A stretch of 47,728 nt of DNA from Pelodictyon luteolum (GTDB taxonomy: Bacteria; Bacteroidota; Chlorobiia; Chlorobiales; Chlorobiaceae), in NCBI GenBank assembly GCA_020721225.1, contig DYNE01000014.1:1-47728 (forward strand), read 5' to 3'. Below, one piece after another: positions 26,112 through 34,983 of this stretch. The notes under the pieces were generated by a model that was not told the origin of the DNA, made no database searches, and saw nothing but the letters and a program-made list of their open reading frames with translations. Position numbers and translations under genes: made by a program. Every line of letters begins with the position of its first letter. The stretch's first letter is position 1.

Positions 26112-26804
26112 TAGCCTCTTCAGGGTCTCTTTCAGATCCGGCAGCTTCAGCTCCATCCATGCCATACGACGGCTGACCGTTTAAGGTGGATATGCAATCT
26201 CCGCCCCCCTCCGGCCGAAGGCAGGCGGACTGAACCCCTGACTGTTCTATAATGCCATAAACACGCTCAAGAACGGATCACGTTATCGCAACAGTCGCGT
26301 TCCGCTCCATTGGCTTTGTGTTCGAGCCCAACGGCAAAAACTGTACATCCCTTGATCTTCAAGCTCTCGGACTGATCATTGCAACCGATCTTTGAGCGTA
26401 CATATCTCCCGAAACCGGGTAAAAGAGATCAGCATATTCCACTGGACTGACCGATCTCCGTTCACACCTCACTTCAGCTCGCACGTCAGTTGCCCGGAAA
26501 AGGTGCATGCCTTCCCATCCTCCACACTCCCATCGAACCGCCGACAGCTCCCGGAGAACCGGTCTGAAATCAAAAGCGGGAACTATTTATACATTTGAAT
26601 GACTGAGCGTTGTACATATTTATATAATTATTAAATTATATAATCACTCAGGAATACATATAAGAAGAGGTATCGTTCCGCCCGGCGTCCTTTACAATAC
26701 CGGCAGAGACGCTTTCTGCCACCCACAGCACTCGACAGCGCCCCTCAAACAGACTGGCGCAGACAATTTTTCAATAAATCATAAACAGATTGGAGGCTGG
26801 AACC
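26112..26804. other. long spacer upstream of the SQR gene, no intact gene
   Basis: This 690-bp spacer has no convincing gene. A short open tail near 26330-26395 (plus strand, reading FVFEPNGKNCTSLDLQALG then a stop) may be the end of a lost gene. GC falls near 26580-26660, where an AT palindrome lies. The last 140 bp should carry the SQR promoter. Confidence 0.5.
26620..26643. promoter_or_regulatory. perfect 10-bp AT inverted repeat upstream of the SQR gene
   Basis: TTATATAATT-ATTA-AATTATATAA is a perfect inverted repeat about 160 bp ahead of the SQR start codon, in a spacer otherwise richer in GC. The size and symmetry would suit a dimeric repressor or activator. No regulator gene lies next to it. 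Confidence 0.4.
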
Positions 26805-28031
26805 ATGTCAAAAAAAATCGTTGTCCTTGGAGCAGGCACGGGAGGAACCATCATTTCGAACAACCTGAGAAGACATCTGCCCGAAGACTGGGAGATAACG
26901 GTCATCGACCGTGACGACCAGCACATCTACCAGCCAGGCATGCTGTTCGTTGCTTTCGACATTCAGAAACCGGGCCGGCTCGTCAAATCGAGAAGAAAAT
27001 ATATCATGCCCGGTATAAATTTCGTCATCGACGAAATCGTCCGCGTCGATCCCGACAAAAAAGAGGTGACGACCCTCAACCATAAGTTCTCCTACGATTT
27101 TCTCGTTATCAGCACGGGATGCCGGATAGCCCCCGAGGAAAACGACGGGCTGCTCGATGCCTGGGGCAAGAACGCCTTTACCTTCTACACCATTCCGGAT
27201 GCCGAACTGCTCCGGAACAAACTCAAGGAGTTCGACGGCGGAAAGGTTGTGCTGAACATTGCCGAACTCCCCTTCAAATGCCCGGTGGCACCGATCGAGT
27301 TCATCTTCATGGCCGACTGGTATTTCAAGCAGAAAGGCATCAGGAACAAGGTGGAGATCGAACTTGTCACGCCGTTACAGGGAGCCTTTACCAAGCCCAA
27401 AGCTTCGGCGGTATTTACCGCATCGGCAAAGGAAAAGAATATCAGAATAACTCCGGCCTTCGAGCTGAGCTCTGTCAACGGCAAGGGAAAGTACATCGAG
27501 TCCGTAAAGGGCGACAAGGTGAAATACGATCTGCTGGTGTCGATACCGACAACACTCGGCGACAAGATGATCAGCGATTCAGGTATCGATGACGGCATCG
27601 GTTACGTGCCGACACACCAGAACACCCTGAAAGCGCTCAAGCACGAAGGGGTCTACGTGATCGGCGACGCCACCAACGTACCAACCTCGAAAGCCGGATC
27701 GGTTGCCCACTACGAAGCCGATGTGGTGGTGTTCAACATCATGGCCGAAATTCATGGAGTCAAGCCGGAGGAAATTTTCGACGGCCACTCAACCTGTTTC
27801 ATCGTTTACTCCAAAGGCACCTCTTCGGTCATCGATTTCAATTACAAGATCGAACCGCTTCCGGGACAATTCCCCATGCCGAAGCTGGGACCGTTCTCCC
27901 TCCTGAAAGAGACCAAAATGAACTGGTACGGAAAACTCGGGTTCGAATGGCTTTACTGGAACGTCCTGCTCGCCGGAAGGCATCTGGGCGCACCCCCGAC
28001 TCTGGTCATGGCCGGCAAGGAGGTCGGATAG
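26805..28031 (+). CDS. sulfide:quinone oxidoreductase-type flavoprotein
   Basis: The 408-aa protein has an FAD-binding opening KKIVVLGAGTGGTIISNNLRR and the SQR-type HIYQPGMLFVAF. Conserved cysteines include one in VISTGCRIAPEE and one in AELPFKCPVAPIEF, with a third in GHSTCFIVY. The second FAD motif is VYVIGDATNVPTSKAGS, and the C-terminus (LGFEWLYWNVLLAGRHLG) is amphipathic, as expected for membrane attachment. SQRs oxidise sulfide to sulfur and reduce the quinone pool. Several divergent classes exist in green sulfur bacteria, and not all copies are proven active on sulfide. I cannot assign the class securely, so no symbol is given. ATG 26805 follows GGAGGC; the extension to 26790 would put a TTG on that site. 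Confidence 0.85.
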   Translation: MSKKIVVLGAGTGGTIISNNLRRHLPEDWEITVIDRDDQHIYQPGMLFVAFDIQKPGRLVKSRRKYIMPGINFVIDEIVRVDPDKKEVTTLNHKFSYDFLVISTGCRIAPEENDGLLDAWGKNAFTFYTIPDAELLRNKLKEFDGGKVVLNIAELPFKCPVAPIEFIFMADWYFKQKGIRNKVEIELVTPLQGAFTKPKASAVFTASAKEKNIRITPAFELSSVNGKGKYIESVKGDKVKYDLLVSIPTTLGDKMISDSGIDDGIGYVPTHQNTLKALKHEGVYVIGDATNVPTSKAGSVAHYEADVVVFNIMAEIHGVKPEEIFDGHSTCFIVYSKGTSSVIDFNYKIEPLPGQFPMPKLGPFSLLKETKMNWYGKLGFEWLYWNVLLAGRHLGAPPTLVMAGKEVG

Positions 28032-28057
28032 CGTTTGCACGGTGAGCACAACGCTCA

Positions 28058-29350
28058 TTATTCTGTCCCCGGTGCCGGATCATCTCCGGCACTTTGGGCA
28101 ATCCTCCGGCTCACCTTGGCGCCGAGCCTGCGAATCTCCTCCACCCGACCGACAAGGTTTCCGCGCCCATCCCTCAGACGACGCACGGCAAGATCGAACG
28201 AATCCGAAACGCCGGAAAGCTTCTTTCGGGCATCCTCCATGCTCTCGACTATGAGGGCTACCTGATCGTAGATACGGCCCGCACGATCGGCAATGAGCTC
28301 GGCATTGCGGTTTTCGTTTTCGCGACGCCATAACTGGGCGATAAGCTTGAGGGTGATCATCAGGGTTGCCGGTCCGCAGAGTACGATGTTCTTTCCGGAA
28401 AGATCGTACATAAGATCCGGATCGGCCTGCATGACGGCCTGCCATGCAGGTTCGAGCGGAATGCACATAATCACGAAATCGAGCGTGCGGTTGCCCCCGA
28501 TATCGTGATAGTCCTTTTCGAGCATGGCAGCAATATGGCGGCGCACCGACTGCACATGCTCCCTGAGAGCCTGATCCCTGCCGGATCCGTCTTCAAGGCT
28601 GCAGAACCGTTCATAGGCGGTCAGCGACACCTTGGAATCGACGATGACCGCCTTCCCTTCAGGCAGCAACACCATGAAATCGGGGCGCTTCAGAGTGCCG
28701 TCCTCGCCACGGAAACTCTCCTGCGCAACATATTCTCGCCCCTTTTCAAGTCCGGAAGCTTCGAAAATCCGTCCGATGATCATCTCGCCCCAGTCACCCT
28801 GTACCTTGGAATCGCCCTTGATGGCACGGGCAAGCGTGTTGGCCTCGTCGCTCACCCTGCCGCTCAGTTCCATAAGCTGCCGGACCTGTTCCCGCAGGCT
28901 TGCAGAACCGGCGATATTCGATTCATGCAGTTCATCAACCCTGCGTCGGAAGCCGTCGAGCTGTTCGCGAAATGGCTGCAGCAGGGTGTCCATCCGTTGC
29001 CGGTTCTCTTCGCCGAGCACCCTTCCCCGCTCTTCGACGATCCTGCCGGCAAGGCTTTCGAACTCCTTCTGAAGTCGGGCTTCTGAATCCTGAAGCAGTA
29101 CGATCTTCTCGGCTGCACTCCTGCGTTCATGCTGCAGGTCGGCCTCGAGACGGGCATACTCGACCCTGAGCTTCTCCAGCTCACCTCCTGCAGCTTCAAG
29201 TCGCAAGAGCGCACGATCCCGCTCCGCTTCGGCGCCCTGCAGACGCATCAGCTCGGCTTTGCGCGGCGCATCGCCGAACTGGCGAAAAAGGATGAAAACA
29301 AGCAGCAGCAGCACAAGGAGCAGCAATAAGAGAATCAGCGGATCGTTCAT
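28058..29350 (-). CDS. rmuC: RmuC-family DNA recombination protein
   Basis: The 430-aa protein has an N-terminal membrane anchor (PLILLLLLLVLLLLVFILF), a coiled coil from about 30 to 175, and the RmuC nuclease-like domain (about 185-390). That domain shows VQGDWGEMIIGRIFEASGL, RPDFMVLLPEGKAVIVDSKVS (with the PD...D-K restriction-fold residues), MCIPLEPAWQAV and NIVLCGPATLMITLK. RmuC limits inversions between short inverted repeats in E. coli; the mechanism is unclear. That may be relevant here, since the DNA beside it is full of inverted repeats. It is convergent with the SQR gene, 26 nt apart. Confidence 0.95.
   Translation of the reverse strand: MNDPLILLLLLLVLLLLVFILFRQFGDAPRKAELMRLQGAEAERDRALLRLEAAGGELEKLRVEYARLEADLQHERRSAAEKIVLLQDSEARLQKEFESLAGRIVEERGRVLGEENRQRMDTLLQPFREQLDGFRRRVDELHESNIAGSASLREQVRQLMELSGRVSDEANTLARAIKGDSKVQGDWGEMIIGRIFEASGLEKGREYVAQESFRGEDGTLKRPDFMVLLPEGKAVIVDSKVSLTAYERFCSLEDGSGRDQALREHVQSVRRHIAAMLEKDYHDIGGNRTLDFVIMCIPLEPAWQAVMQADPDLMYDLSGKNIVLCGPATLMITLKLIAQLWRRENENRNAELIADRAGRIYDQVALIVESMEDARKKLSGVSDSFDLAVRRLRDGRGNLVGRVEEIRRLGAKVSRRIAQSAGDDPAPGTE
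28072..28092 (+). terminator. hairpin at the SQR/rmuC convergent end
   Basis: GTGCCGGA-TCATC-TCCGGCAC is a perfect 8-bp stem followed by TTT on the plus strand, 40 nt after the SQR stop and inside the last codons of rmuC. It could end SQR transcription. Confidence 0.45.
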
Positions 29351-29533
29351 ATCGGTTTCTTATGGGGTAACGTCGGACTTTTCTGCAAGATACACAGAAA
29401 GCGGCTAAAAACGCACCCTGTCCGGATCGCATCAGTCTCCCCGTATATTCTCCCTTTTCCCTCTTTTCCCTGCTCGCATATACTTTAATTATTAAAGTTC
29501 TTTGTGCAAAAAAAAACAGTAGGGCGAAGATCA

Positions 29534-29885
29534 GGAGTATCGGAGTATCGCTTCGCGGTAGAAGATGGGAGTGGGCTGAGTGGAGATCGGTTGAACGTGC
29601 TGAGTGTTACGGGTCAGGTTGAAGAGGCTGGATGGCTTGTCAGCTGATTAGCAGGAAAAGATTTTGGCTGTTTTGTTGTCTCGCCATTTCGCCATCCAGC
29701 TATCCAGCCAGGAGTAGAAGAAAGAAAATAATCTGATGCCGCGCGGCGCGCGATACCCCCATTCGCTGAGCGAATGATACTCCCGGGCGTACCCGACCGA
29801 TACTCCTTTTCCTCTGGTTAATGGGAAGGAATTTCAGGATTGTCGCGGGCTGTATAACTGCATAGTTGTATTGAAAATGAGATAA
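29534..29885 (+). mobile_element. MITE-like repeat element, left end missing (copy A1)
   Basis: This copy shares with copy C (45527-45996) the ATACTC-hairpin modules, a core containing GAACGTGCTGAGTGTTACGG, and the right end GGTTAATGGGAAGGAATTTC through the terminal repeat at 29855-29885. The outer left terminus seen in copy C is absent. It encodes no transposase, so it is non-autonomous if mobile. It meets copy A2 head to head. Confidence 0.6.
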
Positions 29886-29962
29886 CGCCTTGCCCGGAAT
29901 ACAAATGGCGGGTTGGAAAACCCGCCCCCCCTTATTCCATTTCCAATACAACTATGCAGTTA
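29855..29962. repeat. 31-bp inverted repeat joining two element copies
   Basis: 29855-29885 and 29932-29962 are inverted copies matching at 29 of 31 positions (ending TATTGAAAATGAGATAA and beginning TTATTCCATTTCCAATA). The 46 nt between them hold a strong hairpin GGCGGGTT-GGAA-AACCCGCC (29907-29926). The arrangement is two elements meeting by their same ends. Confidence 0.75.
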
Positions 29963-30548
29963 CCCGAAAATCCTCCCCACCAACAAACAGGCACCTGTTT
30001 CGAACCGAGAAACCCGCCATCAAGCCCACCTGCCCACTCTCCCCCTTTCTCACCTATTCCCCCCTCATCGCTAAACGCTCATCTGGCTTGATAGCTTGAT
30101 AGTTTTTTAGCAAGAAAAGTGACATACAATCCAGCCCACGGATCACCGCCCACCGCTCACGCTTTTCCTTCTGTGAAAATCCGATTTCAATAAGCGGGAA
30201 CCGCACTCTTTAAAACGTGAATAGGGAAGAAGTGAGTAAGGGGGTAAGCGTCTCCAGCTTTTCAATCCGTGAAAATCAATCCCCTCTTCAATCAGCGGGA
30301 ACGCGTTCTTACTCTTACAGCTCGATAGCTGAAGAGCTTAACACAATCCCCCGGTCAACCTTCATCCATCAATCTGTGCTAATCTGTGAAAATCCGTGGG
30401 CAAAAATCTTCCTCTCCCATCTTCCCTCGTCACCTCTTCACTTCTTCTCCGGGTTTTCCGGCTACTGGCTACTGAATACTGGCCCATTGCCCCCCCTCAT
30501 CGCTTGGCCCTGGATTATAAATGTATTATTGAAATAGAATTGGAATTA
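29932..30548 (-). mobile_element. MITE-like repeat element, complete ends (copy A2, inverted)
   Basis: The outer ends match those of copy C in opposite orientation: TTATTCCATTTCCAATACAA at 29932 and TTGAAATAGAATTGGAATTA ending at 30548. The two ends are imperfect inverted repeats of each other. The 617-bp interior has no gene. It contains repeated phrases around GTGAAAATCC (30170-30410) and no ATACTC hairpins, so it is a diverged or composite copy. Confidence 0.55.
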
Positions 30549-30714
30549 CACCTTTACACGCCACCGCGCTAGCGTCAAGTGCCAACACCATTCCGGATCA
30601 GATCGTGGCGTGTGAATGGAGTGTCGTAAACTGAAGGGAAATAACCTGGCGCGAGCGCCAAACCCCCGGGAAATCCGGGGCCTGGGTGTCAAGCGACGTA
30701 CAGGAGCGCGAGTG
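30549..30714. repeat. tandem hairpins downstream of the msr gene
   Basis: TGGCGC-GA-GCGCCA (30647-30660) and CCCCGG-GAAAT-CCGGGG (30664-30680) sit side by side. They are downstream of the msrB-msrA stop on the minus strand and could end its transcription. They also resemble the hairpin modules elsewhere in the window. Confidence 0.45.
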
Positions 30715-31719
30715 TCAAAATCGTTTCGTGTATACATGACAATACGGCTGATGACCGGTTTTTTTGTAGTAATCCTGATGGTAATCCTCTGCAGTCCAGA
30801 AGGTACCGGCTTTTTCCACCGTGGTCGCCACCAGATACCCTTTTGCTTTCAGCTCGGCAATGAGCCTTGCTGCCACCTGTCGCTGCTCCTCGTCGGCGTA
30901 GAAAACCGCCGAACGGTACTGCGTCCCTGCGTCCGGGCCCTGCCGGTTCACCTGTGTCGGATCGTGGATTTCGAAAAACAGCTTCGCAAGGGTTTCGTAA
31001 CTCACAAGAGCTGGGTCGTACTCGACCTCCACAGCCTCGGCATGACCTGTCCTTCCGCTGCAGACCTGCTTGTAGGAAGGATTTGAGGTCTCTCCCCCGG
31101 TATAGCCGGACTTGACCGCAAGCACGCCCTTCGCGTTGCTGAAATGGTATTCAACTCCCCAGAAGCACCCGCCCGCAAAAACCGCAGTACGGGTTTCCGG
31201 CGGTTTTTGGGCTTCCGGCTGAAAGTTCAGTGAAACCGAGTTCACGCAATGGCGAACGTTCTTGCCGGTCATGCCTTCGTTGAAAAAAACGTGGCCAAGA
31301 TGAGCCCCGCAGTTCGCACATACGATCTCGGTACGCCTGCCGTCCGCATCGCGAACCTCTTTCACCGCATCGGGCAGAGCGTCGTCGAAGCTGGGCCATC
31401 CCGTGCCCGATTCGAATTTATCGGCAGAACGGAACAGAGGCGCGTCACACTGCCTGCAGTGATAGGTTCCCTTCTCCCTGTTCAGATAATATTTTCCGGA
31501 AAAAGGTGGTTCCGTGCCTTTATGCACGATAACGCGCTCTTCTTCGGGGGTGAGTTGCTTGTACGGCATATCTTTCTCCTTTTGCTCTTTATGATGAACT
31601 TCCGGCACCGGCACGGCATTGCCGGAACAGGATGCAAGCAGAAGCAGCACAAGAAATAAGAAGTAAAAAGAGGGCTTTCTGTGCCTGTTGCGCAAACCGT
31701 TGACGATGCTGATGCTCAT
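30715..31719 (-). CDS. msrAB: MsrB-MsrA fusion, exported lipoprotein
   Basis: The 334-aa protein has a lipoprotein signal peptide (FLFLVLLLLASC, lipobox LASC), then MsrB (about 50-165), then MsrA (about 175-330). MsrB shows paired zinc cysteines CRQC and CANC, GTGWPSFDD and the catalytic cysteine in RHCVNSVSL. MsrA shows GGCFWGVEYHF, GYTGGETSNPSYKQVC and a C-terminal resolving cysteine in HQPYCHVY. It reduces both methionine sulfoxide stereoisomers in envelope proteins. The B-then-A order and lipid anchor suggest repair of oxidised proteins in the periplasm. How it receives electrons is not shown: no DsbD/CcdA-like gene is next to it. Confidence 0.95.
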   Translation of the reverse strand: MSISIVNGLRNRHRKPSFYFLFLVLLLLASCSGNAVPVPEVHHKEQKEKDMPYKQLTPEEERVIVHKGTEPPFSGKYYLNREKGTYHCRQCDAPLFRSADKFESGTGWPSFDDALPDAVKEVRDADGRRTEIVCANCGAHLGHVFFNEGMTGKNVRHCVNSVSLNFQPEAQKPPETRTAVFAGGCFWGVEYHFSNAKGVLAVKSGYTGGETSNPSYKQVCSGRTGHAEAVEVEYDPALVSYETLAKLFFEIHDPTQVNRQGPDAGTQYRSAVFYADEEQRQVAARLIAELKAKGYLVATTVEKAGTFWTAEDYHQDYYKKTGHQPYCHVYTKRF

Positions 31720-31884
31720 TCAGGTTACCGATGTGTTTGATGCAAGTGAAACGACTTTAATAACTCCATATCGATATAACCGCAAGGATTTCCAGTTGGT
31801 TTCTCCGGTTCACGAGAACTTTCGCTCTCTTTCCCATGGTTAAAGAGAGATATTCCCTTGAAACAGTATCGAATTCATGCCGTT

Positions 31885-34002
31885 ATGATCCATGAATCAC
31901 GCCAGCCAAACCTTTTGGCGAAGGAAAAAAGCCCTTATCTTCTGCAGCACGCCTTCAATCCGGTGAATTGGCACCCGTGGGGCCCGGAGGCTCTCAGGAA
32001 ATCGAGGGAGCGGAACATGCCGATATTTCTCTCCGTCGGATACGCAACCTGCCACTGGTGCCATGTGATGGAACGGGAATCCTTCGAAAACGAAGAAACC
32101 GCAAGGCTGCTCAACGACAGCTTTGTTCCGGTGAAGGTTGACCGCGAAGAACTTCCGGATCTTGACCGGCTCTATATGACCTATGTGCAGGCTTCAACGG
32201 GAAGGGGCGGATGGCCGATGTCGGTATGGCTCACGCCGGACCTCAAACCTTTTTACGGGGGCAGCTACTTCCCGCCCGAAGATCGATACGGCATGCCGGG
32301 GTTCAGAACCGTGCTCACCTCCATTGCGCAGTTGTGGAATACCGATCCCGCACGCATAACGGAAGCTTCACGCATCTTTTTCGAGCAGCTTCAGCCCTCC
32401 ACCCTTATGGGAAAAAGCGGGCTTCCGGAAAAGGGAGAGGCGCAGGAGGCCTGTTTCCGGTGGCTTGCATCCGCTTACGATCCCCTCCGGGGCGGGTTCG
32501 GCGGCGCGCCGAAATTTCCAAGGCCGGCAGTGCTCACCTTTCTCTTCAGCCACGCCTTTCATACGGGTAACCGGGAAGCCGCGTCAATTGCCCTCCACAC
32601 GCTGAAAAAAATGGCCGAAGGGGGCATACACGATCACGTGCATAGCATGGGCAAAGGTGGAGGAGGATTCGCCCGTTACTCCACTGATGAACGCTGGCAT
32701 CTCCCCCATTTCGAAAAAATGCTCTACGACAATGCGCAGCTTGCCGCAAGCTATCTGGAGGCATTCCAGATCAGCGGCGAAACGCTGTTCGCCCGTATCG
32801 CCGAGGACATCTTCAACTACATACTGCACGATATGCAGTCGCCTGAGGGCGGCTTCTATTCGGCTGAGGATGCCGACAGCTTCCCTGACGGAGAAACTCA
32901 GGAAAAGCGTGAAGGCGCTTTCTATGTGTGGAGCTGGAAGGAGGTCATGTCGCTTCCTGCGGAACCCGATAAGCTGGAACTGTTTGCACGAACCTACGGC
33001 ATGAAACCCGAAGGCAACGTGTCTGAAGATCCGCACGGAGAGTTCGGAGGCAAAAACGTGCTCATGGAGCAGTCGGCACCTGAAAAGCATGAGAAAGATA
33101 CCGTCGCCGCGCTTGACGAGGTTCGGCAGCTTCTCTACGAAAAGCGCCTGCAAAGATCGCGGCCGCTGCTCGACGACAAGATCATCACCTCATGGAACGG
33201 CCTCATGATATCGGCTCTCGCAAAAGGGTACCGGGTTCTCGGTCACAAGGAGTATCTCCGGGCAGCGCGCAATGCCGCGGATTTCATACTCGTGCATCTC
33301 TATGAGGAAAACGAAGGACGTCTGCTCCGCCGCTATCGCGACGGTGATGCGGCAATAACCGGAAAAGCCGAGGATTATGCTTTTTTTGTACGGGGGCTGA
33401 TCGACCTCTATCAGGCCTGCTTCGACAACCGGTACCTCGATGCCGCCGACAGGCTCTGTGAAACCTGCAACCGCCTGTTCTACGATCATGCCGGCGGCGG
33501 GTATTTCAGCACGGCAACGGACGACGACACGGTTCCGGTGCGTCTGAAGGAGGAGTATGACGGCGCCGAACCTGCCGCGTCGTCTGTCGGAATTCTGAAC
33601 CTGCTTGACCTTGCCGTAATGAACGGGAACGAAGCGTATGAGGGCATGGCTGAAGCCTGCTTCAGGGGTTTCGGCACCCTGCTTTCGCATAACAGCCATG
33701 CCCTGCCGCTTATGCTCGCAGCGCTGAACAACGCCCGTAAAGGGGGTATTCTCGCCGTTCTTGCCGGAAATATGCAGTCGCCCCGAATGCAGAAACTGCT
33801 GAAAACGCTGAACTCGCGCTATCTTCCGGGCCTTACCCTTATGCATGCATCGGCCATAAGCCCGAAAAGCGCCGAAATATCGGCAGGCATCGACCCGGAA
33901 TCGGCGATCCCGGAAGTGTATCTATGCATCGGTCATACTTGCCGACTTCCGGCAAGCACCCCCGAAGCGCTCGACGAGCTGCTTGACGGGGCTATCCGTT
34001 GA
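31885..34002 (+). CDS. thioredoxin-domain protein, DUF255/YyaL family
   Basis: The 705-aa protein opens [18 protein letters not shown] and carries the family's thioredoxin-like domain with the redox motif [13 protein letters not shown] and [10 protein letters not shown]. An alpha-barrel-like region resembling glycosyl hydrolases follows ([61 protein letters not shown]). The family is found in all domains (mammalian SPATA20) and its biochemical role is uncertain. ATG 31885 is preferred, since it fits the conserved opening. The last 11 nt overlap the convergent small gene at 33992-34219. Confidence 0.9.
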   Translation: MIHESRQPNLLAKEKSPYLLQHAFNPVNWHPWGPEALRKSRERNMPIFLSVGYATCHWCHVMERESFENEETARLLNDSFVPVKVDREELPDLDRLYMTYVQASTGRGGWPMSVWLTPDLKPFYGGSYFPPEDRYGMPGFRTVLTSIAQLWNTDPARITEASRIFFEQLQPSTLMGKSGLPEKGEAQEACFRWLASAYDPLRGGFGGAPKFPRPAVLTFLFSHAFHTGNREAASIALHTLKKMAEGGIHDHVHSMGKGGGGFARYSTDERWHLPHFEKMLYDNAQLAASYLEAFQISGETLFARIAEDIFNYILHDMQSPEGGFYSAEDADSFPDGETQEKREGAFYVWSWKEVMSLPAEPDKLELFARTYGMKPEGNVSEDPHGEFGGKNVLMEQSAPEKHEKDTVAALDEVRQLLYEKRLQRSRPLLDDKIITSWNGLMISALAKGYRVLGHKEYLRAARNAADFILVHLYEENEGRLLRRYRDGDAAITGKAEDYAFFVRGLIDLYQACFDNRYLDAADRLCETCNRLFYDHAGGGYFSTATDDDTVPVRLKEEYDGAEPAASSVGILNLLDLAVMNGNEAYEGMAEACFRGFGTLLSHNSHALPLMLAALNNARKGGILAVLAGNMQSPRMQKLLKTLNSRYLPGLTLMHASAISPKSAEISAGIDPESAIPEVYLCIGHTCRLPASTPEALDELLDGAIR

Positions 34003-34219
34003 AAGGCAGACGGTCCTCGATATCATCCTTCGGTTCCTTGCGCATGACGCTGTCGGCAACCTGGCCGATAACCGAACCTGCTGCAAAGATACCGAGTCCG
34101 GCTACCGCAATACCTGCAAGAACCGGCATCAAAGGAGCTGCAAGCGGCCCTATCACCGCTGCGCCGGCTACACCTGCCGCGACTTTCAGAACACCATCAG
34201 GAGGTTTCATCGATTCCAT
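33992..34219 (-). CDS. small Gly/Ala-rich hydrophobic protein (paralog 1)
   Basis: The 75-aa protein is almost entirely one hydrophobic Gly/Ala segment: [20 protein letters not shown], then [18 protein letters not shown], then [17 protein letters not shown]. It resembles the protein at 34454-34693 across this core with a two-residue gap, so the two are paralogs separated by a tRNA gene. The glycine-zipper-like spacing suggests membrane insertion or assembly. I do not recognise a family. It overlaps the YyaL-type gene by 11 nt at the 3' ends. Confidence 0.65.
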   Translation of the reverse strand: MESMKPPDGVLKVAAGVAGAAVIGPLAAPLMPVLAGIAVAGLGIFAAGSVIGQVADSVMRKEPKDDIEDRLPFNG

Positions 34220-34320
34220 TTGTTTCTATCCGTTTTTAGAAGATTATTTTGACAAATCGAAGTCAATCCTTACTTTACCGCATGCCGGAACAGCCGGTAC
34301 CGCAGTAAACCCGAAAGAAT

Positions 34321-34394
34321 GGACAATTAGCTCAGTTGGTTAGAGCGTTCGCTTCACACGCGAGAGGTCATAGGTTCGAGTCCTATATTGTCCA
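34321..34394 (+). tRNA. tRNA-Val (anticodon CAC)
   Basis: The cloverleaf is complete. The acceptor stem is GGACAAT with ATTGTCC and the D arm is GCTCAGTTGGTTAGAGC. The anticodon arm is TTCGC-TTCACAC-GCGAG, giving anticodon CAC (valine, GTG codons). The T arm is ATAGG-TTCGAGT-CCTAT and the discriminator is A. CCA is not encoded. It lies between two paralogous small genes on the opposite strand. Confidence 0.96.
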
Positions 34395-34453
34395 CCCGCT
34401 TCGTATCAATTGCTTTTTACCGATCCAGCTATCTGTTCACAACGTTTTTCATT

Positions 34454-34693
34454 CTATTGTCCGCCATCCGAACTGGTCACATCCAGGTGAACCACTCCGC
34501 TTCCTTCATCCGGCATTTCGGGGGTTCCCGACTGGTTGTTCATGGCTTCGACAACCTGCTTCATGAGCGAATCGGCAATAAAAAGCCCGGCTCCTCCTAT
34601 CAGCATCCCGGCAACTCCGTGCATGACGAAAGGCATTCCCAGCGGTGTCAGGAGTATAGCACCTCCAGCCGCAGCAGCAGCGTCTTTCAGCAT
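34454..34693 (-). CDS. small Gly/Ala-rich hydrophobic protein (paralog 2)
   Basis: The 79-aa protein starts MLKDAAAAAGGAILLTPLGM, with CAGGGAG 8 nt before the ATG, which fixes the start at 34693. The core PFVMHGVAGMLIGGAGLFIA and DSLMKQVVEAM parallels paralog 1. A hydrophilic tail (GTPEMPDEGSGVVHLDVTSS) is specific to this copy. It probably associates with the membrane. No family was recognised, and no neighbour gives a functional clue apart from the paralog and the tRNA. Confidence 0.7.
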   Translation of the reverse strand: MLKDAAAAAGGAILLTPLGMPFVMHGVAGMLIGGAGLFIADSLMKQVVEAMNNQSGTPEMPDEGSGVVHLDVTSSDGGQ

Positions 34694-34957
34694 AGTTACA
34701 ACTCCCTGTTGTAGTTTTGGTTGCAGGCCAAAAGGGCGCACCGTCCCCTCTGGCTTTAAAACTTCATGTTTAAAATATACGCAGGATTTTCCGGAAAAAG
34801 GAATGGAAGGTTTCGGGTATCATTCCTTTATTGTGGCGGATGCGTGAAGCGTTATTTGAAAAAGGATATTTCCTGACCATGAAATCTCTTGCAAGCGTCT
34901 TTACAAATGGGTAAAATCCACATGCATGCATATCTCCAAGTTTTAAAACCAAAAGTT

Positions 34958-34974
34958 CCGAATTATTAATTCGG
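34958..34974. promoter_or_regulatory. palindrome just ahead of pycA
   Basis: CCGAATT-ATT-AATTCGG ends 9 nt before the pycA start codon. It could form a leader hairpin affecting ribosome access or be an operator. The pycA ribosome site is otherwise weak. Confidence 0.35.
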
Positions 34975-34983
34975 CAAAGAATA

